Positions 46,601-54,191 of a DNA stretch of 64,000 nucleotides are shown piece by piece. Both the position numbers and the translations under genes were made by a program. Source of the stretch: Tenacibaculum pelagium (GTDB lineage: Bacteria > Bacteroidota > Bacteroidia > Flavobacteriales > Flavobacteriaceae). Position 1 is the first letter of the stretch. Every line of letters starts with the position of its first letter. The stretch lies in contig NZ_JACGLS010000002.1 of the NCBI RefSeq assembly GCF_014062345.1, positions 124,001-188,000 on the forward strand, written 5' to 3'. The notes under the pieces were generated by a model. That model saw only the letters and a list, made by a program, of their open reading frames with translations. It made no database searches and was not told where the DNA came from.

Positions 46601-47227
46601 ATGCCTATTCACAAAACATTAACGACAAACAATAACTCTAAAGTATTGATTTGGAAGATAGAAGAATCTTTTGAAGATTTATCGGATGGAATAGTACTTT
46701 CTAAAAATAGCCAAAACAGAGTAGATAATATGAAATCTGACTTGCACAGGAGAGGCTTTTTAAGTGTTCGTCATTTATTAAAAGAAGTCGGTTATACCGA
46801 TGCTGATTTGGTATATGATGAATATGGGAAGCCTCATTTAAAAGATGGTAAATTTATTTCGATTACACATTCGTTTACTTTTTCAGGCATCATTATTTCT
46901 GATGAAAAACCTGTTGGAATAGACATTGAAAAACAACGTGATAAAATTGTAAAGATTGCGCATAAATTTACGCCCATCGAGGAATATAAGTCAATTGCGA
47001 ATCACGATGCTTTGGTAAGTAAACTGACTATAGTTTGGGGGGCTAAGGAGAGTTTATATAAGATTTACGGAAAGAAAAAGTTACTCTTTTTGGAGAATAT
47101 TTACATAGAAGATTTTTCGTTTGACACTAATAAAACTACGGGTAAAATATTATATGAAGGACAAACCTCTGAATATGATATTCAGTTTTTAGAAACTGAA
47201 GGTTTTACATGTGTATATGTTTCCTAA
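46601..47227 (+). CDS. 4'-phosphopantetheinyl transferase superfamily protein
   Basis: A 208-residue Sfp-type transferase. The magnesium-binding GIDIEKQRDKIVKIA and WGAKESLYKIYGKKKLLF motifs are both present, as is ISITHSFTFSGII. It attaches 4'-phosphopantetheine from CoA to a carrier protein. Sfp-type enzymes serve secondary or specialised carriers more often than the housekeeping acyl carrier protein. No carrier or synthase gene is next to it. Confidence 0.88.
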   Translation: MPIHKTLTTNNNSKVLIWKIEESFEDLSDGIVLSKNSQNRVDNMKSDLHRRGFLSVRHLLKEVGYTDADLVYDEYGKPHLKDGKFISITHSFTFSGIIISDEKPVGIDIEKQRDKIVKIAHKFTPIEEYKSIANHDALVSKLTIVWGAKESLYKIYGKKKLLFLENIYIEDFSFDTNKTTGKILYEGQTSEYDIQFLETEGFTCVYVS

Positions 47228-47269
47228 AAATCTTATCTTTTTAAAATTTCGTAGTATATCTTAGTCCAT

Positions 47270-47277
47270 TATCTTTG
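47270..47277 (+). promoter_or_regulatory. -7 promoter element for the thiamine uptake genes
   Basis: TATCTTTG, 21 bases before the ATG at 47299. No riboswitch-like structure lies between it and the gene, so this part of the locus appears not to be under the TPP switch. Confidence 0.5.
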
Positions 47278-47298
47278 CTTCTCTAATTTATACTTTCT

Positions 47299-47559
47299 AT
47301 GAAAATATCTGTTGAGTTAACTTTAACTCCTCTCCAAAATGAATTCGAAGAACCAATAATCAATTTTATTAAAAAGTTAAGAGCATCAGACTTAACTGTA
47401 CTTGAAAATCCATTAAGTACACAAGTGTATGGTGAATATGATAAAGTAATGCAGATCTTAACTACCGAAATAAAAGAAGCCTTTGAATTGATAGATAAAG
47501 GTTTATTATTAATGAAAATTGTAAAATCTGATCGTAGCGACTATGAACCAACTTTTTGA
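47299..47559 (+). CDS. Thiamine-binding protein (MTH1187/YkoF-like)
   Basis: An 86-residue single-domain protein of the Thiamine_BP/MTH1187 family: MKISVELTLTPLQNEFEEPI, LENPLSTQVYGEYDKVMQIL, and a C-terminal strand LLLMKIVKSDRSD. Members bind thiamine or its pyrimidine moiety; a tandem version is YkoF of Bacillus. It overlaps the start of the PnuC-type gene by 17 bases. The neighbours strongly support a thiamine role. Confidence 0.85.
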   Translation: MKISVELTLTPLQNEFEEPIINFIKKLRASDLTVLENPLSTQVYGEYDKVMQILTTEIKEAFELIDKGLLLMKIVKSDRSDYEPTF

Positions 47560-48175
47560 TTTCCTTTTCGGGCAATATGCCAACTCTTCAACGATTGATA
47601 TTACTTTAGAAATAATCGCAGTAATCTTTGGTTTTCTTTCTGTTTGGTTTTCAAAACAGAATAAAATTTGGGTGTTTCCTACTGGGCTAATTAGTACATC
47701 CATCTTTGTATATCTTCTTTTAAAATGGGGACTTTTAGGTGATATGATGATTAATGGGTACTACTTTATTATGAGCCTTTATGGTTGGTATATTTGGACA
47801 CGTAAAGTTGATGCTACTCACGTTACACCAATTTCTAGAACAACACTTAAAGAAAAAAAGACAAGTGTTATCATTTTTTTAAGCACGCTTGTTTTTGTGT
47901 ACGCTGTTTACACTTATTTTGACAAATGGAACAATTGGACCGCTTATGTTGATACCGTTACTACCGCAATTTTCTTTGTTGGAATGTGGTTGATGGCAAA
48001 GCGAAAAATAGAAAACTGGATTTATTGGATTATCGGAGATATTATTTCTGTCCCGTTATATTTTTATAAAGGATTTACATTTTCGAGTTTTCAGTATTTA
48101 ATATTTACCTTTATAGCCATTCAAGGATATTTAGCATGGAAAAAAAGCTTAGACAAAAAAGCATCAACCTTGTAA
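47543..48175 (+). CDS. PnuC/PnuT-family transporter, probably for thiamine
   Basis: A 210-residue, seven-segment PnuC-fold transporter: KIWVFPTGLISTSIFVYLLLKW, YFIMSLYGWYIWTRK and the conserved IYWIIGDIISVPLYFYKGF. PnuC members carry NR, riboflavin or thiamine by facilitated diffusion, with a cytoplasmic kinase trapping the substrate. Location beside a thiamine-binding protein and a TPP riboswitch-TonB receptor points to the thiamine-type (PnuT). It overlaps the kinase gene by 40 bases. Confidence 0.9.
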   Translation: MNQLFDFLFGQYANSSTIDITLEIIAVIFGFLSVWFSKQNKIWVFPTGLISTSIFVYLLLKWGLLGDMMINGYYFIMSLYGWYIWTRKVDATHVTPISRTTLKEKKTSVIIFLSTLVFVYAVYTYFDKWNNWTAYVDTVTTAIFFVGMWLMAKRKIENWIYWIIGDIISVPLYFYKGFTFSSFQYLIFTFIAIQGYLAWKKSLDKKASTL

Positions 48176-48789
48176 AAGTTGTTTTATTTGGTCCAGAAAG
48201 CACAGGTAAAACTACGCTCTCTCGTCAACTTGCACGTCATTACAATACGGTTTGGGCTCCAGAATTTGCTCGTGATTATTTGCAAGAAAAATGGAATAAC
48301 GAACGTAAAATTTGTGAGCAAGAAGATATTCTTCCGATTGCTGAAGGTCAAATTCAATTAGAAAACGATTTAGCTAAAAAAGCTGATAAGTTATTAATTT
48401 GTGATACTGATTTATTAGAGACCAAAGTATATTCTGAAGAATATTATGGCGGATTTGTAGATCCATTACTTGACAAAGCAGCAGTTGCAAACAGCTACGA
48501 TATTTATTTTTTAACCTATATAGATACTCCTTGGGAAGAAGACGATTTACGTGATCGCCCTGAACAGAGGCTTGAAATGTTTAATGCCTTTGAAAACACT
48601 TTAAAAAAATACAATCGTCCGTATGTTTTATTAAAAGGAAACAAAGAAACGCGTTTTAAAAAAGCGACTGAAATTATTGATAAACTAATCGCCTCGAAGG
48701 AAAATTTATACTCGTATTCTGATACTTTGATTGATCTAGATTTACATTTCCTACACCAAAATACGGATGTAAGTAACCTACCTACTTAA
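48136..48789 (+). CDS. NadR-like ATP-dependent kinase
   Basis: A 217-residue P-loop kinase resembling the C-terminal ribosylnicotinamide kinase domain of NadR. It has VLFGPESTGKTTLSRQLA, APEFARDYLQ, LLICDTDLLETKVYSEEYYG, and lid/arginine segment DDLRDRPEQR. No nucleotidyl-transferase domain is present. Next to a PnuC-type importer it would trap the imported vitamin by phosphorylation: nicotinamide riboside in the classic system, but thiamine is suggested here by the neighbours. The start overlaps the PnuC-type gene. Confidence 0.85.
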   Translation: MEKKLRQKSINLVKVVLFGPESTGKTTLSRQLARHYNTVWAPEFARDYLQEKWNNERKICEQEDILPIAEGQIQLENDLAKKADKLLICDTDLLETKVYSEEYYGGFVDPLLDKAAVANSYDIYFLTYIDTPWEEDDLRDRPEQRLEMFNAFENTLKKYNRPYVLLKGNKETRFKKATEIIDKLIASKENLYSYSDTLIDLDLHFLHQNTDVSNLPT

Positions 48790-48791
48790 TT

Positions 48792-49196
48792 GTGAATAAA
48801 GAAATTTTATTTAAAGAATTACAATTTAAAGCTGTTCGAAGTTCTGGCGCTGGTGGACAACATGTAAACAAAGTATCATCAAAAGTAGAATTGTTTTTTA
48901 ACGTTTTACTTTCTGAAGGTTTAACTGATGAAGAGAAAATAGTACTTCAAAAAAAAATAAAAAATCGACTTAACAAAGAAGGCATCTTATTATTATCAAG
49001 TGGAGAAACTCGTTCTCAACACAGAAATAAAGAACTGGTTATAAAACGTTTTTTTGAATTAATTACCTCAAGCTTAATCAAGAAAAAAATACGAAAAGCT
49101 TCCAAACCAACAAAGGCATCAATAAAAAGAAAGGCTGAAAATAAAAAGCGAAATGCGCTTAAGAAAGTTCTACGAAAAAAGCCTAATATAGATTAA
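48792..49196 (+). CDS. ArfB-like peptide-release factor (GGQ domain)
   Basis: A 134-residue codon-independent release factor. The catalytic GGQ lies in SSGAGGQHVNKVSSKVELFF. The C-terminal tail is very basic (KKKIRKASKPTKASIKRK), as in ArfB/YaeJ, which rescues ribosomes stalled on broken mRNA. The start is a GTG two bases after the kinase stop, so it is the last gene of the thiamine-uptake operon, though functionally unrelated. Confidence 0.9.
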   Translation: MNKEILFKELQFKAVRSSGAGGQHVNKVSSKVELFFNVLLSEGLTDEEKIVLQKKIKNRLNKEGILLLSSGETRSQHRNKELVIKRFFELITSSLIKKKIRKASKPTKASIKRKAENKKRNALKKVLRKKPNID

Positions 49197-49264
49197 GCAT
49201 TTGTTTTTTCGACAACCTAGATAAAAATTATTGCTTCTTTGTGTTCTATTCTAAAAATCTGTTA

Positions 49265-49272
49265 TACATTTG
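49265..49272 (+). promoter_or_regulatory. -7 promoter element for the TPP-controlled transcript
   Basis: TACATTTG, an exact TAnnTTTG match, with the predicted transcript start at the first stem of the TPP riboswitch. Confidence 0.65.
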
Positions 49273-49275
49273 CAG

Positions 49276-49360
49276 CGTTCTCGTAAAGGGGTGCCTAATA
49301 TCGGCTGAGATCATACCCAATGAACCTAGAACAGGTAATGCTGTTTAGGGATTGTGAACG
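49276..49360 (+). ncRNA. TPP (thi-box) riboswitch
   Basis: The conserved blocks appear in order: GGGGTGC at 49288, GGCTGAGATCATACCC, GAACCTAGAACAGGTAATGC and AGGGA. CGTTC (49276-49280) pairs with GAACG (49356-49360) as P1. A hairpin with arms AAAACATCT/AGATGTTTT (49366-49386) follows directly and may be part of the expression platform, but lacks a long T tract. Within the 306-base gap before the TonB receptor this is the only clear element. It senses thiamine diphosphate and should repress the receptor when the cofactor is plentiful. Confidence 0.93.
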
Positions 49361-49502
49361 TAAAGAAAACATCTAATAGATGTTTTAGTGTAGAGATAAA
49401 GGGTTATGCTTTTTTATTTTTACGCTACGTTTAAAACACGTTAATTATTCAACAAAAACATAGAATAATTACCTCTTTTTATTCGATTTTATTTTTAAAA
49501 AA

Positions 49503-51854
49503 ATGAGACCGATGTCTTTTATTAAACAAGTGAAGATAGTAGCTTTTTTAATGGTATTATTTGCAACCTTAACCGCAAATGCTCAAGATTACATTTTAGC
49601 TGGTAAAGTAGTTAACAACAAACAAGAACCTTTGGTTGGAGCTACTGTGGCTGTTAAACAATTACAAAAAGGAACTTCAACTGATTTTGAAGGAACTTTT
49701 AAATTAAACTTAGCTAAAGGTAAACACACTATTGAGGTTTCTTACCTTGGTTATAAAACTTTAACTCAAGAAGTTGATATCACGTCAAACCAAAGCATTA
49801 CTTTAAAATTAGTTTCTGATGCTAATGTATTAGACGAAGTTTTAGTTTCGGCGGTTCGAGTAAAAGCGGATGCTCCTGTAACCCACTCTAACTTATCTAA
49901 AAAAGAAATAGCAAAGCGTAATTTAGGACAAGACATTCCTATTTTAATGAACTATTTACCGAATGTGATTTCATCATCAGACGCTGGTGCTGGTATTGGA
50001 TATACTTATTTAAGAGTTCGTGGTTCTGATGCTTCTCGTGTAAATGTTACTGTAAACGGAATTCCTTATAACGACAGTGAAAGTCAAGGAACTTTCTGGG
50101 TAAATATGGGAGATTTTGCTTCGTCAACTCAAAGCTTACAATTACAACGTGGTGTAGGAACATCTACAAACGGTTCGGGAGCTTTCGGTGCAAGTTTAAA
50201 CATTTTAACCGATGCTGTTGCTGAAGAAGCTGGCGGAGAAATTTCAAACTCTTTCGGTTCTTATGGGACAAGAAAACATACCGTAAAATTTACCACAGGA
50301 AAAGTTAATGACCACTTTGAATTTGCTGGTCGTTTATCAAACATTTATTCTGATGGTTATGTCGATAGAGCTTTTACAGATTTAAAGTCTTATTTTTTAC
50401 AAGGAAGTTATACTGATGAAAACACTTTAATAAAGGCTTTAGTTTTTGGTGGTAAAGAACACACCTACCAAGCTTGGTATGGTTTAGATGCGGCTCAACT
50501 AGCAGCAGACAGAAGACAAAATCCTTATACTTATGATAACGAATCAGACAATTATCAACAAGATCATTATCAATTACATTGGAATGAAAAACTGAACGAT
50601 AACTGGTCTACAAATATTGGTTTAAACTACACTCGTGGTAAAGGTTATTTCGAGCAATTTAAAGGTGGTAGAGATGCTGTAGATTACAATAATTTAATTG
50701 TAGATGATAGCGATGTAATTGTTAGACGTTGGTTAGACAATCATTTTTATGTATTAAATGGAAGTACAACTTATAAAAACGACAAACTAGAAGTTATTTC
50801 AGGACTTTCTTATAGCAAGTATAAAAACGATCATTACGGAGAAGTAATCTGGGGAAGTGACTTAGCTCCTAACACTAACATTAGAGATAGATATTACGAA
50901 AGTAATTCTAAAAAATCTGATTGGAGTATCTTTTCTAAAGCCACTTTTAATATTACTGATAATTTAAAAGCTTTTGTAGATGTACAAGGTAGGTTTGTAA
51001 ACTATACAACTGCTGGGTTAACTTCTGATAGAAACCCTATTGATGTTGATAAAGACTTTAATTTCTTTAATCCAAAGTTAGGTTTTACTTATAAGGTAAA
51101 TAACGAAAATAGTTTATACGCTTCTTATGCTAAAGCTAATAGAGAACCTAACAGAAATGATTTTGAAAGTAACGCTGCAAAAGTAGCTCACGAAAGTTTA
51201 AATGATTTTGAATTAGGATGGAGACTTGCTAATGAAACTGTTAAACTAAACACTAATATCTATTACATGCAATACGATAATCAACTAGTACTTACTGGAG
51301 CTTTAGATAATTCTGGTGAATATTTAAGAGAAAATGTAAAAGATAGTTATCGCTTAGGTTTAGAAGTTGATGCAACAATAAAACTTTCTGAAAAATTTAC
51401 TTTAGCATCTAACATTGCTTTAAGTAAAAATAAAATTAAAGATTTAACAATAGAGCGTGATGGAGCTCTTCAAAACTTAGGTACTACTAATATTGCTTTT
51501 TCACCAAATATTGTTTCTGGAAGTAGTTTAAGTTTTGCTCCTGTTGATAATTTTCAAATGACTTTCTTAAGTAAATATGTTGGAAGCCAATATTTAAGTA
51601 ATACAGATACTGAAGCATCAAAAATTGATGATTATTTTACAAGTGATTTCAATTTAGTTTATGAAATACCAACAAATAAAATCCTTAAGTCAATTGTTTT
51701 AACAGCTTTAGTTAACAATTTATTTAATAAAGAATATGTAGACAGAGGATATACATATTTAAACAACTGGAGTGGACCAACTTCTTTTGAAGTACAAGGT
51801 TATTATCCACAAGCAACAAGAAACTTTTTACTTGGAGCTACGTTGAAATTTTAA
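49503..51854 (+). CDS. TonB-dependent receptor, thiamine uptake (TPP-controlled)
   Basis: A 783-residue outer-membrane receptor. A signal peptide (VAFLMVLFATLTANAQ) is followed by a CarboxypepD_reg-like domain (YILAGKVVNNKQEPLVGATV), the plug (LVSAVRVKADAPVTHSNLSK ... RGVGTSTNGSGAFGASLNI) and a 22-strand-type barrel ending in an aromatic residue (LLGATLKF). The TPP riboswitch directly upstream assigns it to thiamine or a thiamine precursor. Energised by TonB-ExbBD encoded elsewhere. Confidence 0.93.
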   Translation: MRPMSFIKQVKIVAFLMVLFATLTANAQDYILAGKVVNNKQEPLVGATVAVKQLQKGTSTDFEGTFKLNLAKGKHTIEVSYLGYKTLTQEVDITSNQSITLKLVSDANVLDEVLVSAVRVKADAPVTHSNLSKKEIAKRNLGQDIPILMNYLPNVISSSDAGAGIGYTYLRVRGSDASRVNVTVNGIPYNDSESQGTFWVNMGDFASSTQSLQLQRGVGTSTNGSGAFGASLNILTDAVAEEAGGEISNSFGSYGTRKHTVKFTTGKVNDHFEFAGRLSNIYSDGYVDRAFTDLKSYFLQGSYTDENTLIKALVFGGKEHTYQAWYGLDAAQLAADRRQNPYTYDNESDNYQQDHYQLHWNEKLNDNWSTNIGLNYTRGKGYFEQFKGGRDAVDYNNLIVDDSDVIVRRWLDNHFYVLNGSTTYKNDKLEVISGLSYSKYKNDHYGEVIWGSDLAPNTNIRDRYYESNSKKSDWSIFSKATFNITDNLKAFVDVQGRFVNYTTAGLTSDRNPIDVDKDFNFFNPKLGFTYKVNNENSLYASYAKANREPNRNDFESNAAKVAHESLNDFELGWRLANETVKLNTNIYYMQYDNQLVLTGALDNSGEYLRENVKDSYRLGLEVDATIKLSEKFTLASNIALSKNKIKDLTIERDGALQNLGTTNIAFSPNIVSGSSLSFAPVDNFQMTFLSKYVGSQYLSNTDTEASKIDDYFTSDFNLVYEIPTNKILKSIVLTALVNNLFNKEYVDRGYTYLNNWSGPTSFEVQGYYPQATRNFLLGATLKF

Positions 51855-51878
51855 ATAAGGGAAAAGTGCTAGAAAAAG

Positions 51879-51910
51879 AAAAAACCGATGCAAATGCATC
51901 GGTTTTTTTA
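51879..51910 (+). terminator. Intrinsic terminator after the thiamine receptor
   Basis: AAAAACCGATGC / GCATCGGTTTTT stem with a long T run. Confidence 0.85.
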
Positions 51911-51959
51911 TTGAGAAAGAGTTCTATTTCTCTTGAATTTTTATTTCTAAAAACATAAC

Positions 51960-51972
51960 TTCGCTAACGTTG
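51960..51972 (+). repeat. Left inverted repeat of a two-gene cassette
   Basis: TTCGCTAACGTTG, an exact inverse of the sequence at 53490-53502. It is followed by an imperfect hairpin (GAATATAAATC with GATTCATATTC, 51972-52002), so this end also has secondary structure. Confidence 0.6.
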
Positions 51973-52037
51973 AATATAAATCATTAAAACGGATTCATAT
52001 TCATAAACTAGTTGTACGTAATTAAAAAAAACAGAAA

Positions 52038-52481
52038 ATGAAAAAAACCTATTTATTATTATTGATTATATCCCTTTGTAGTTGTGTCTCAATAAATCAA
52101 AACACATCAAATAATAATGAACCCCCTTTAAGTTCACTTAAATCTAACTCTGAACTGGATTCATATTATACAAACTTAAAATTATTAATGAATAAAAATT
52201 ATTACTATGTTCATCGCGTTTTTAACACAAGTGAATTTGAAGATTCAAAAAATAAAATTTATAAAAATTTATCGAGAATAACTAAGAATGAATTTGAAGC
52301 GTTTTTAACTAAAAGTAATTTTAAGAACTTTAATGAATTTAAAAACTTCTTTAATCAATTTAAACCTATAAGTCATCATAAAAATAAATTTGATGAAAAA
52401 ACCAAAAAAAAACTAACAAAGATTGAAAATATGTTAGATAGCATAATTAATTTTGAGACACAAAAAACAAGAACTAATTAA
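52038..52481 (+). CDS. Hypothetical lipoprotein (cassette gene)
   Basis: A 147-residue lipoprotein (MKKTYLLLLIISLCSC, Cys at residue 16). A low-complexity Asn/Ser stretch is followed by a helical, Phe/Lys/Asn-rich region (FKNFNEFKNFFNQFKPISHH). No family recognised. Codon use is as AT-rich as, or richer than, the neighbours. It lies between inverted repeats together with the next gene. Confidence 0.6.
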   Translation: MKKTYLLLLIISLCSCVSINQNTSNNNEPPLSSLKSNSELDSYYTNLKLLMNKNYYYVHRVFNTSEFEDSKNKIYKNLSRITKNEFEAFLTKSNFKNFNEFKNFFNQFKPISHHKNKFDEKTKKKLTKIENMLDSIINFETQKTRTN

Positions 52482-52516
52482 ATAATAAACTGTATACATA
52501 ACTTAAACCAATTTTT

Positions 52517-53362
52517 ATGAAAAAGACATTTTTGCTAGTAATACTTTTTTTAATGACAAAAATCTGTTACTCTCAAGACATTAACTTATTTATTAAAGAC
52601 ATAAAAGAAGAAAGACATTTAGAGCAAGAAGATAGTTTCATTGAATTAACTTCAATAATTAAAGGAATAAAAGTTAATAATTTAAATCAAGTAAAGATTA
52701 AAGAAATTACTACTGCAGTAGATGACAATGGAAATATTTTAAAAAAAATGGAAAGCTTTTTTGGAGACGATTACAGTAGTAGTAACCAACTAAAAATAAA
52801 ACTTGAAGCTCCAAGTAGAAAATCTAGTAAAATATCTTCTTTAGAAGGAGTCATTAAATACTTTAGTCCGTCTGAATCTAATGGTTCTAAAATTATTATT
52901 ACAAATTTATTAGATAATTATAACAAAAATTTACTTAGAAAAAAACATTCTGATATTAAGTTAACTTTAATTGACAAAGAAGCTCTTCAAAAACTAAAAG
53001 AAGAAGACGAAAAAGAATATAATAAACAAATAGAAAAATTAAAAAAAGAAGGAGGTTTAGGAGAAGAATTAGCAGAAACGGTAGGTGCTTTTAAACAATT
53101 TTTTGAAGGATTTTCTAATTTTGGTTCTAAAGAGTCATTATCTTTTTATATTGAAGATAAAAAAGATGAAATTGTTGAAATTTTCATTTATAATGGAGAA
53201 GGAAAAAAAATGAATTATGGTAGCAGTCGAATGGGGAAAAATAAACTTACCATTAATTTAAGAGAAAAAGTCGCTTCCAATTGGAAAATTGAAGTTTTGA
53301 TTGAGAATGAAAAATCTTTAAAAGAATATAAGTTTAACTTGATAAATATTATTTTACCATAA
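52517..53362 (+). CDS. Hypothetical secreted protein (cassette gene)
   Basis: A 281-residue protein with a signal peptide (MKKTFLLVILFLMTKICYSQ). The middle has a charged helical segment (KEEDEKEYNKQIEKLKKEGG), with beta-rich regions on either side (FYIEDKKDEIVEIFIYNGEG). No family recognised. Its stop codon directly borders the palindromic element at 53363, as cassette genes border their recombination sites. Probably periplasmic or outer-membrane associated. Confidence 0.6.
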   Translation: MKKTFLLVILFLMTKICYSQDINLFIKDIKEERHLEQEDSFIELTSIIKGIKVNNLNQVKIKEITTAVDDNGNILKKMESFFGDDYSSSNQLKIKLEAPSRKSSKISSLEGVIKYFSPSESNGSKIIITNLLDNYNKNLLRKKHSDIKLTLIDKEALQKLKEEDEKEYNKQIEKLKKEGGLGEELAETVGAFKQFFEGFSNFGSKESLSFYIEDKKDEIVEIFIYNGEGKKMNYGSSRMGKNKLTINLREKVASNWKIEVLIENEKSLKEYKFNLINIILP

Positions 53363-53502
53363 TAACTATGCACAACACAGTATAAAATTAATTGCTGGTT
53401 TTAGCCAATTTACGAAAGTCCTCGCGGACTTTCTATCTGTTATTTATTTGCTAACTTTAGTACTTTAAACACGCACTAATCTTATACAACAACGTTAGCG
53501 AA
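53363..53502 (+). repeat. attC-like nested imperfect palindrome at the cassette's right end
   Basis: Three nested stems are visible: GTATAAAATTAATTGC (53380) with GCACTAATCTTATAC (53473), TTAGCCAA with TTGCTAA, and an inner perfect GAAAGTCC / GGACTTTC with loop TCGC (53414-53433). The end carries CAACGTTAGCGAA (53490-53502). The size, single-strand foldability and place right after a stop codon recall integron attC sites. The GTTRRRY core is not exact (GTTAGCG). Confidence 0.55.
53490..53502 (-). repeat. Right inverted repeat of the two-gene cassette
   Basis: CAACGTTAGCGAA, exact inverse of 51960-51972, 1.5 kb away. A bidirectional terminator lies immediately outside. Confidence 0.6.
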
Positions 53503-53506
53503 ACAT

Positions 53507-53541
53507 AAAAAAATCCCGAGTTAAAAACTCGGGATTTTTTT
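53507..53541. terminator. Bidirectional terminator
   Basis: AAATCCCGAGTT / AACTCGGGATTT stem with A7 and T7 flanks. It closes the minus-strand ruvB-HMA operon and insulates the cassette. Confidence 0.85.
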
Positions 53542-53806
53542 ATTTATTTACTTTACCTACTGCACAGCTTACAAACGATTTTGCTTTGTGCAAAACTGTG
53601 TTTTTATCGCCTACTTCTGGATATCCTAGTTTAGATAATTTTTCTTTTACCAAAATTAAAGTTGCTTCATTACTAGTTAAAGTTACTAACGAATTTTCTA
53701 CATCAACATTTACTTTTTCTGTACCTTTAATAGAATTTAATCCGTTAATAATGGTATTTGCACAACCTCCACATTTTAAATTTTCAATATAAATTTCTTG
53801 CTTCAT
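53540..53806 (-). CDS. HMA-domain heavy-metal-associated protein
   Basis: An 88-residue copper-chaperone-like fold with the metal-binding pair C12 and C15 in NLKCGGCANTI. An extra C-terminal segment contains one more Cys (FVSCAVGKVNK). It probably binds Cu(I) or another soft metal in the cytoplasm. It begins one base after the rhodanese gene and is the last gene of the operon. Its stop lies inside the terminator region. Confidence 0.85.
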   Translation of the reverse strand: MKQEIYIENLKCGGCANTIINGLNSIKGTEKVNVDVENSLVTLTSNEATLILVKEKLSKLGYPEVGDKNTVLHKAKSFVSCAVGKVNK

Positions 53807-53807
53807 T

Positions 53808-54185
53808 TTACTTGTTTTTTTCTTCCCAAGCCATATAACCCCCTAAAACATTATACGGTTGAAAACCATTTTTCAATAACACATCTGCTGCTATTTTACT
53901 TCTACCTCCCGATCGACAATAAATATATACTGGGTTTGATTTATCTAACTTTTCTAAGGCTAGTTTCTCAAAATCATCAGCAGTTACATTTATTTTTATT
54001 GCGTTATCAATAATACCATCTACCCACTCACTTGGAGTTCTAACATCTATTAATTGAACGTTTTTGTCATTATTTAATACAACTTCTAAATCTTCAACTG
54101 TTACATCTACAACTCCTTCATTTTTTGGTTTACAAGAAGAAATAGTAGTAACAGCTAACACTAAAAGTAAAACGATTTTTTTCAT
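53808..54185 (-). CDS. Rhodanese-domain lipoprotein
   Basis: A 125-residue lipoprotein (signal MKKIVLLLVLAVTTISSC, lipid Cys18) carrying one rhodanese domain: VQLIDVRTPSEWVDG and the active-site loop with C90 (YIYCRSGGRS). It would move sulfane sulfur in the periplasm. It lies between the CstB-like gene and the HMA gene with gaps of 6 and 1 bases, so it is part of the same sulfur-handling operon. Confidence 0.88.
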   Translation of the reverse strand: MKKIVLLLVLAVTTISSCKPKNEGVVDVTVEDLEVVLNNDKNVQLIDVRTPSEWVDGIIDNAIKINVTADDFEKLALEKLDKSNPVYIYCRSGGRSKIAADVLLKNGFQPYNVLGGYMAWEEKNK

Positions 54186-54191
54186 TTTATA

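Noticed and set aside
53414..53433. GAAAGTCC/GGACTTTC hairpin as a stand-alone terminator
   Set aside because: No T tract follows, and it is nested inside a larger imperfect palindrome, so it is better treated as part of the cassette end.
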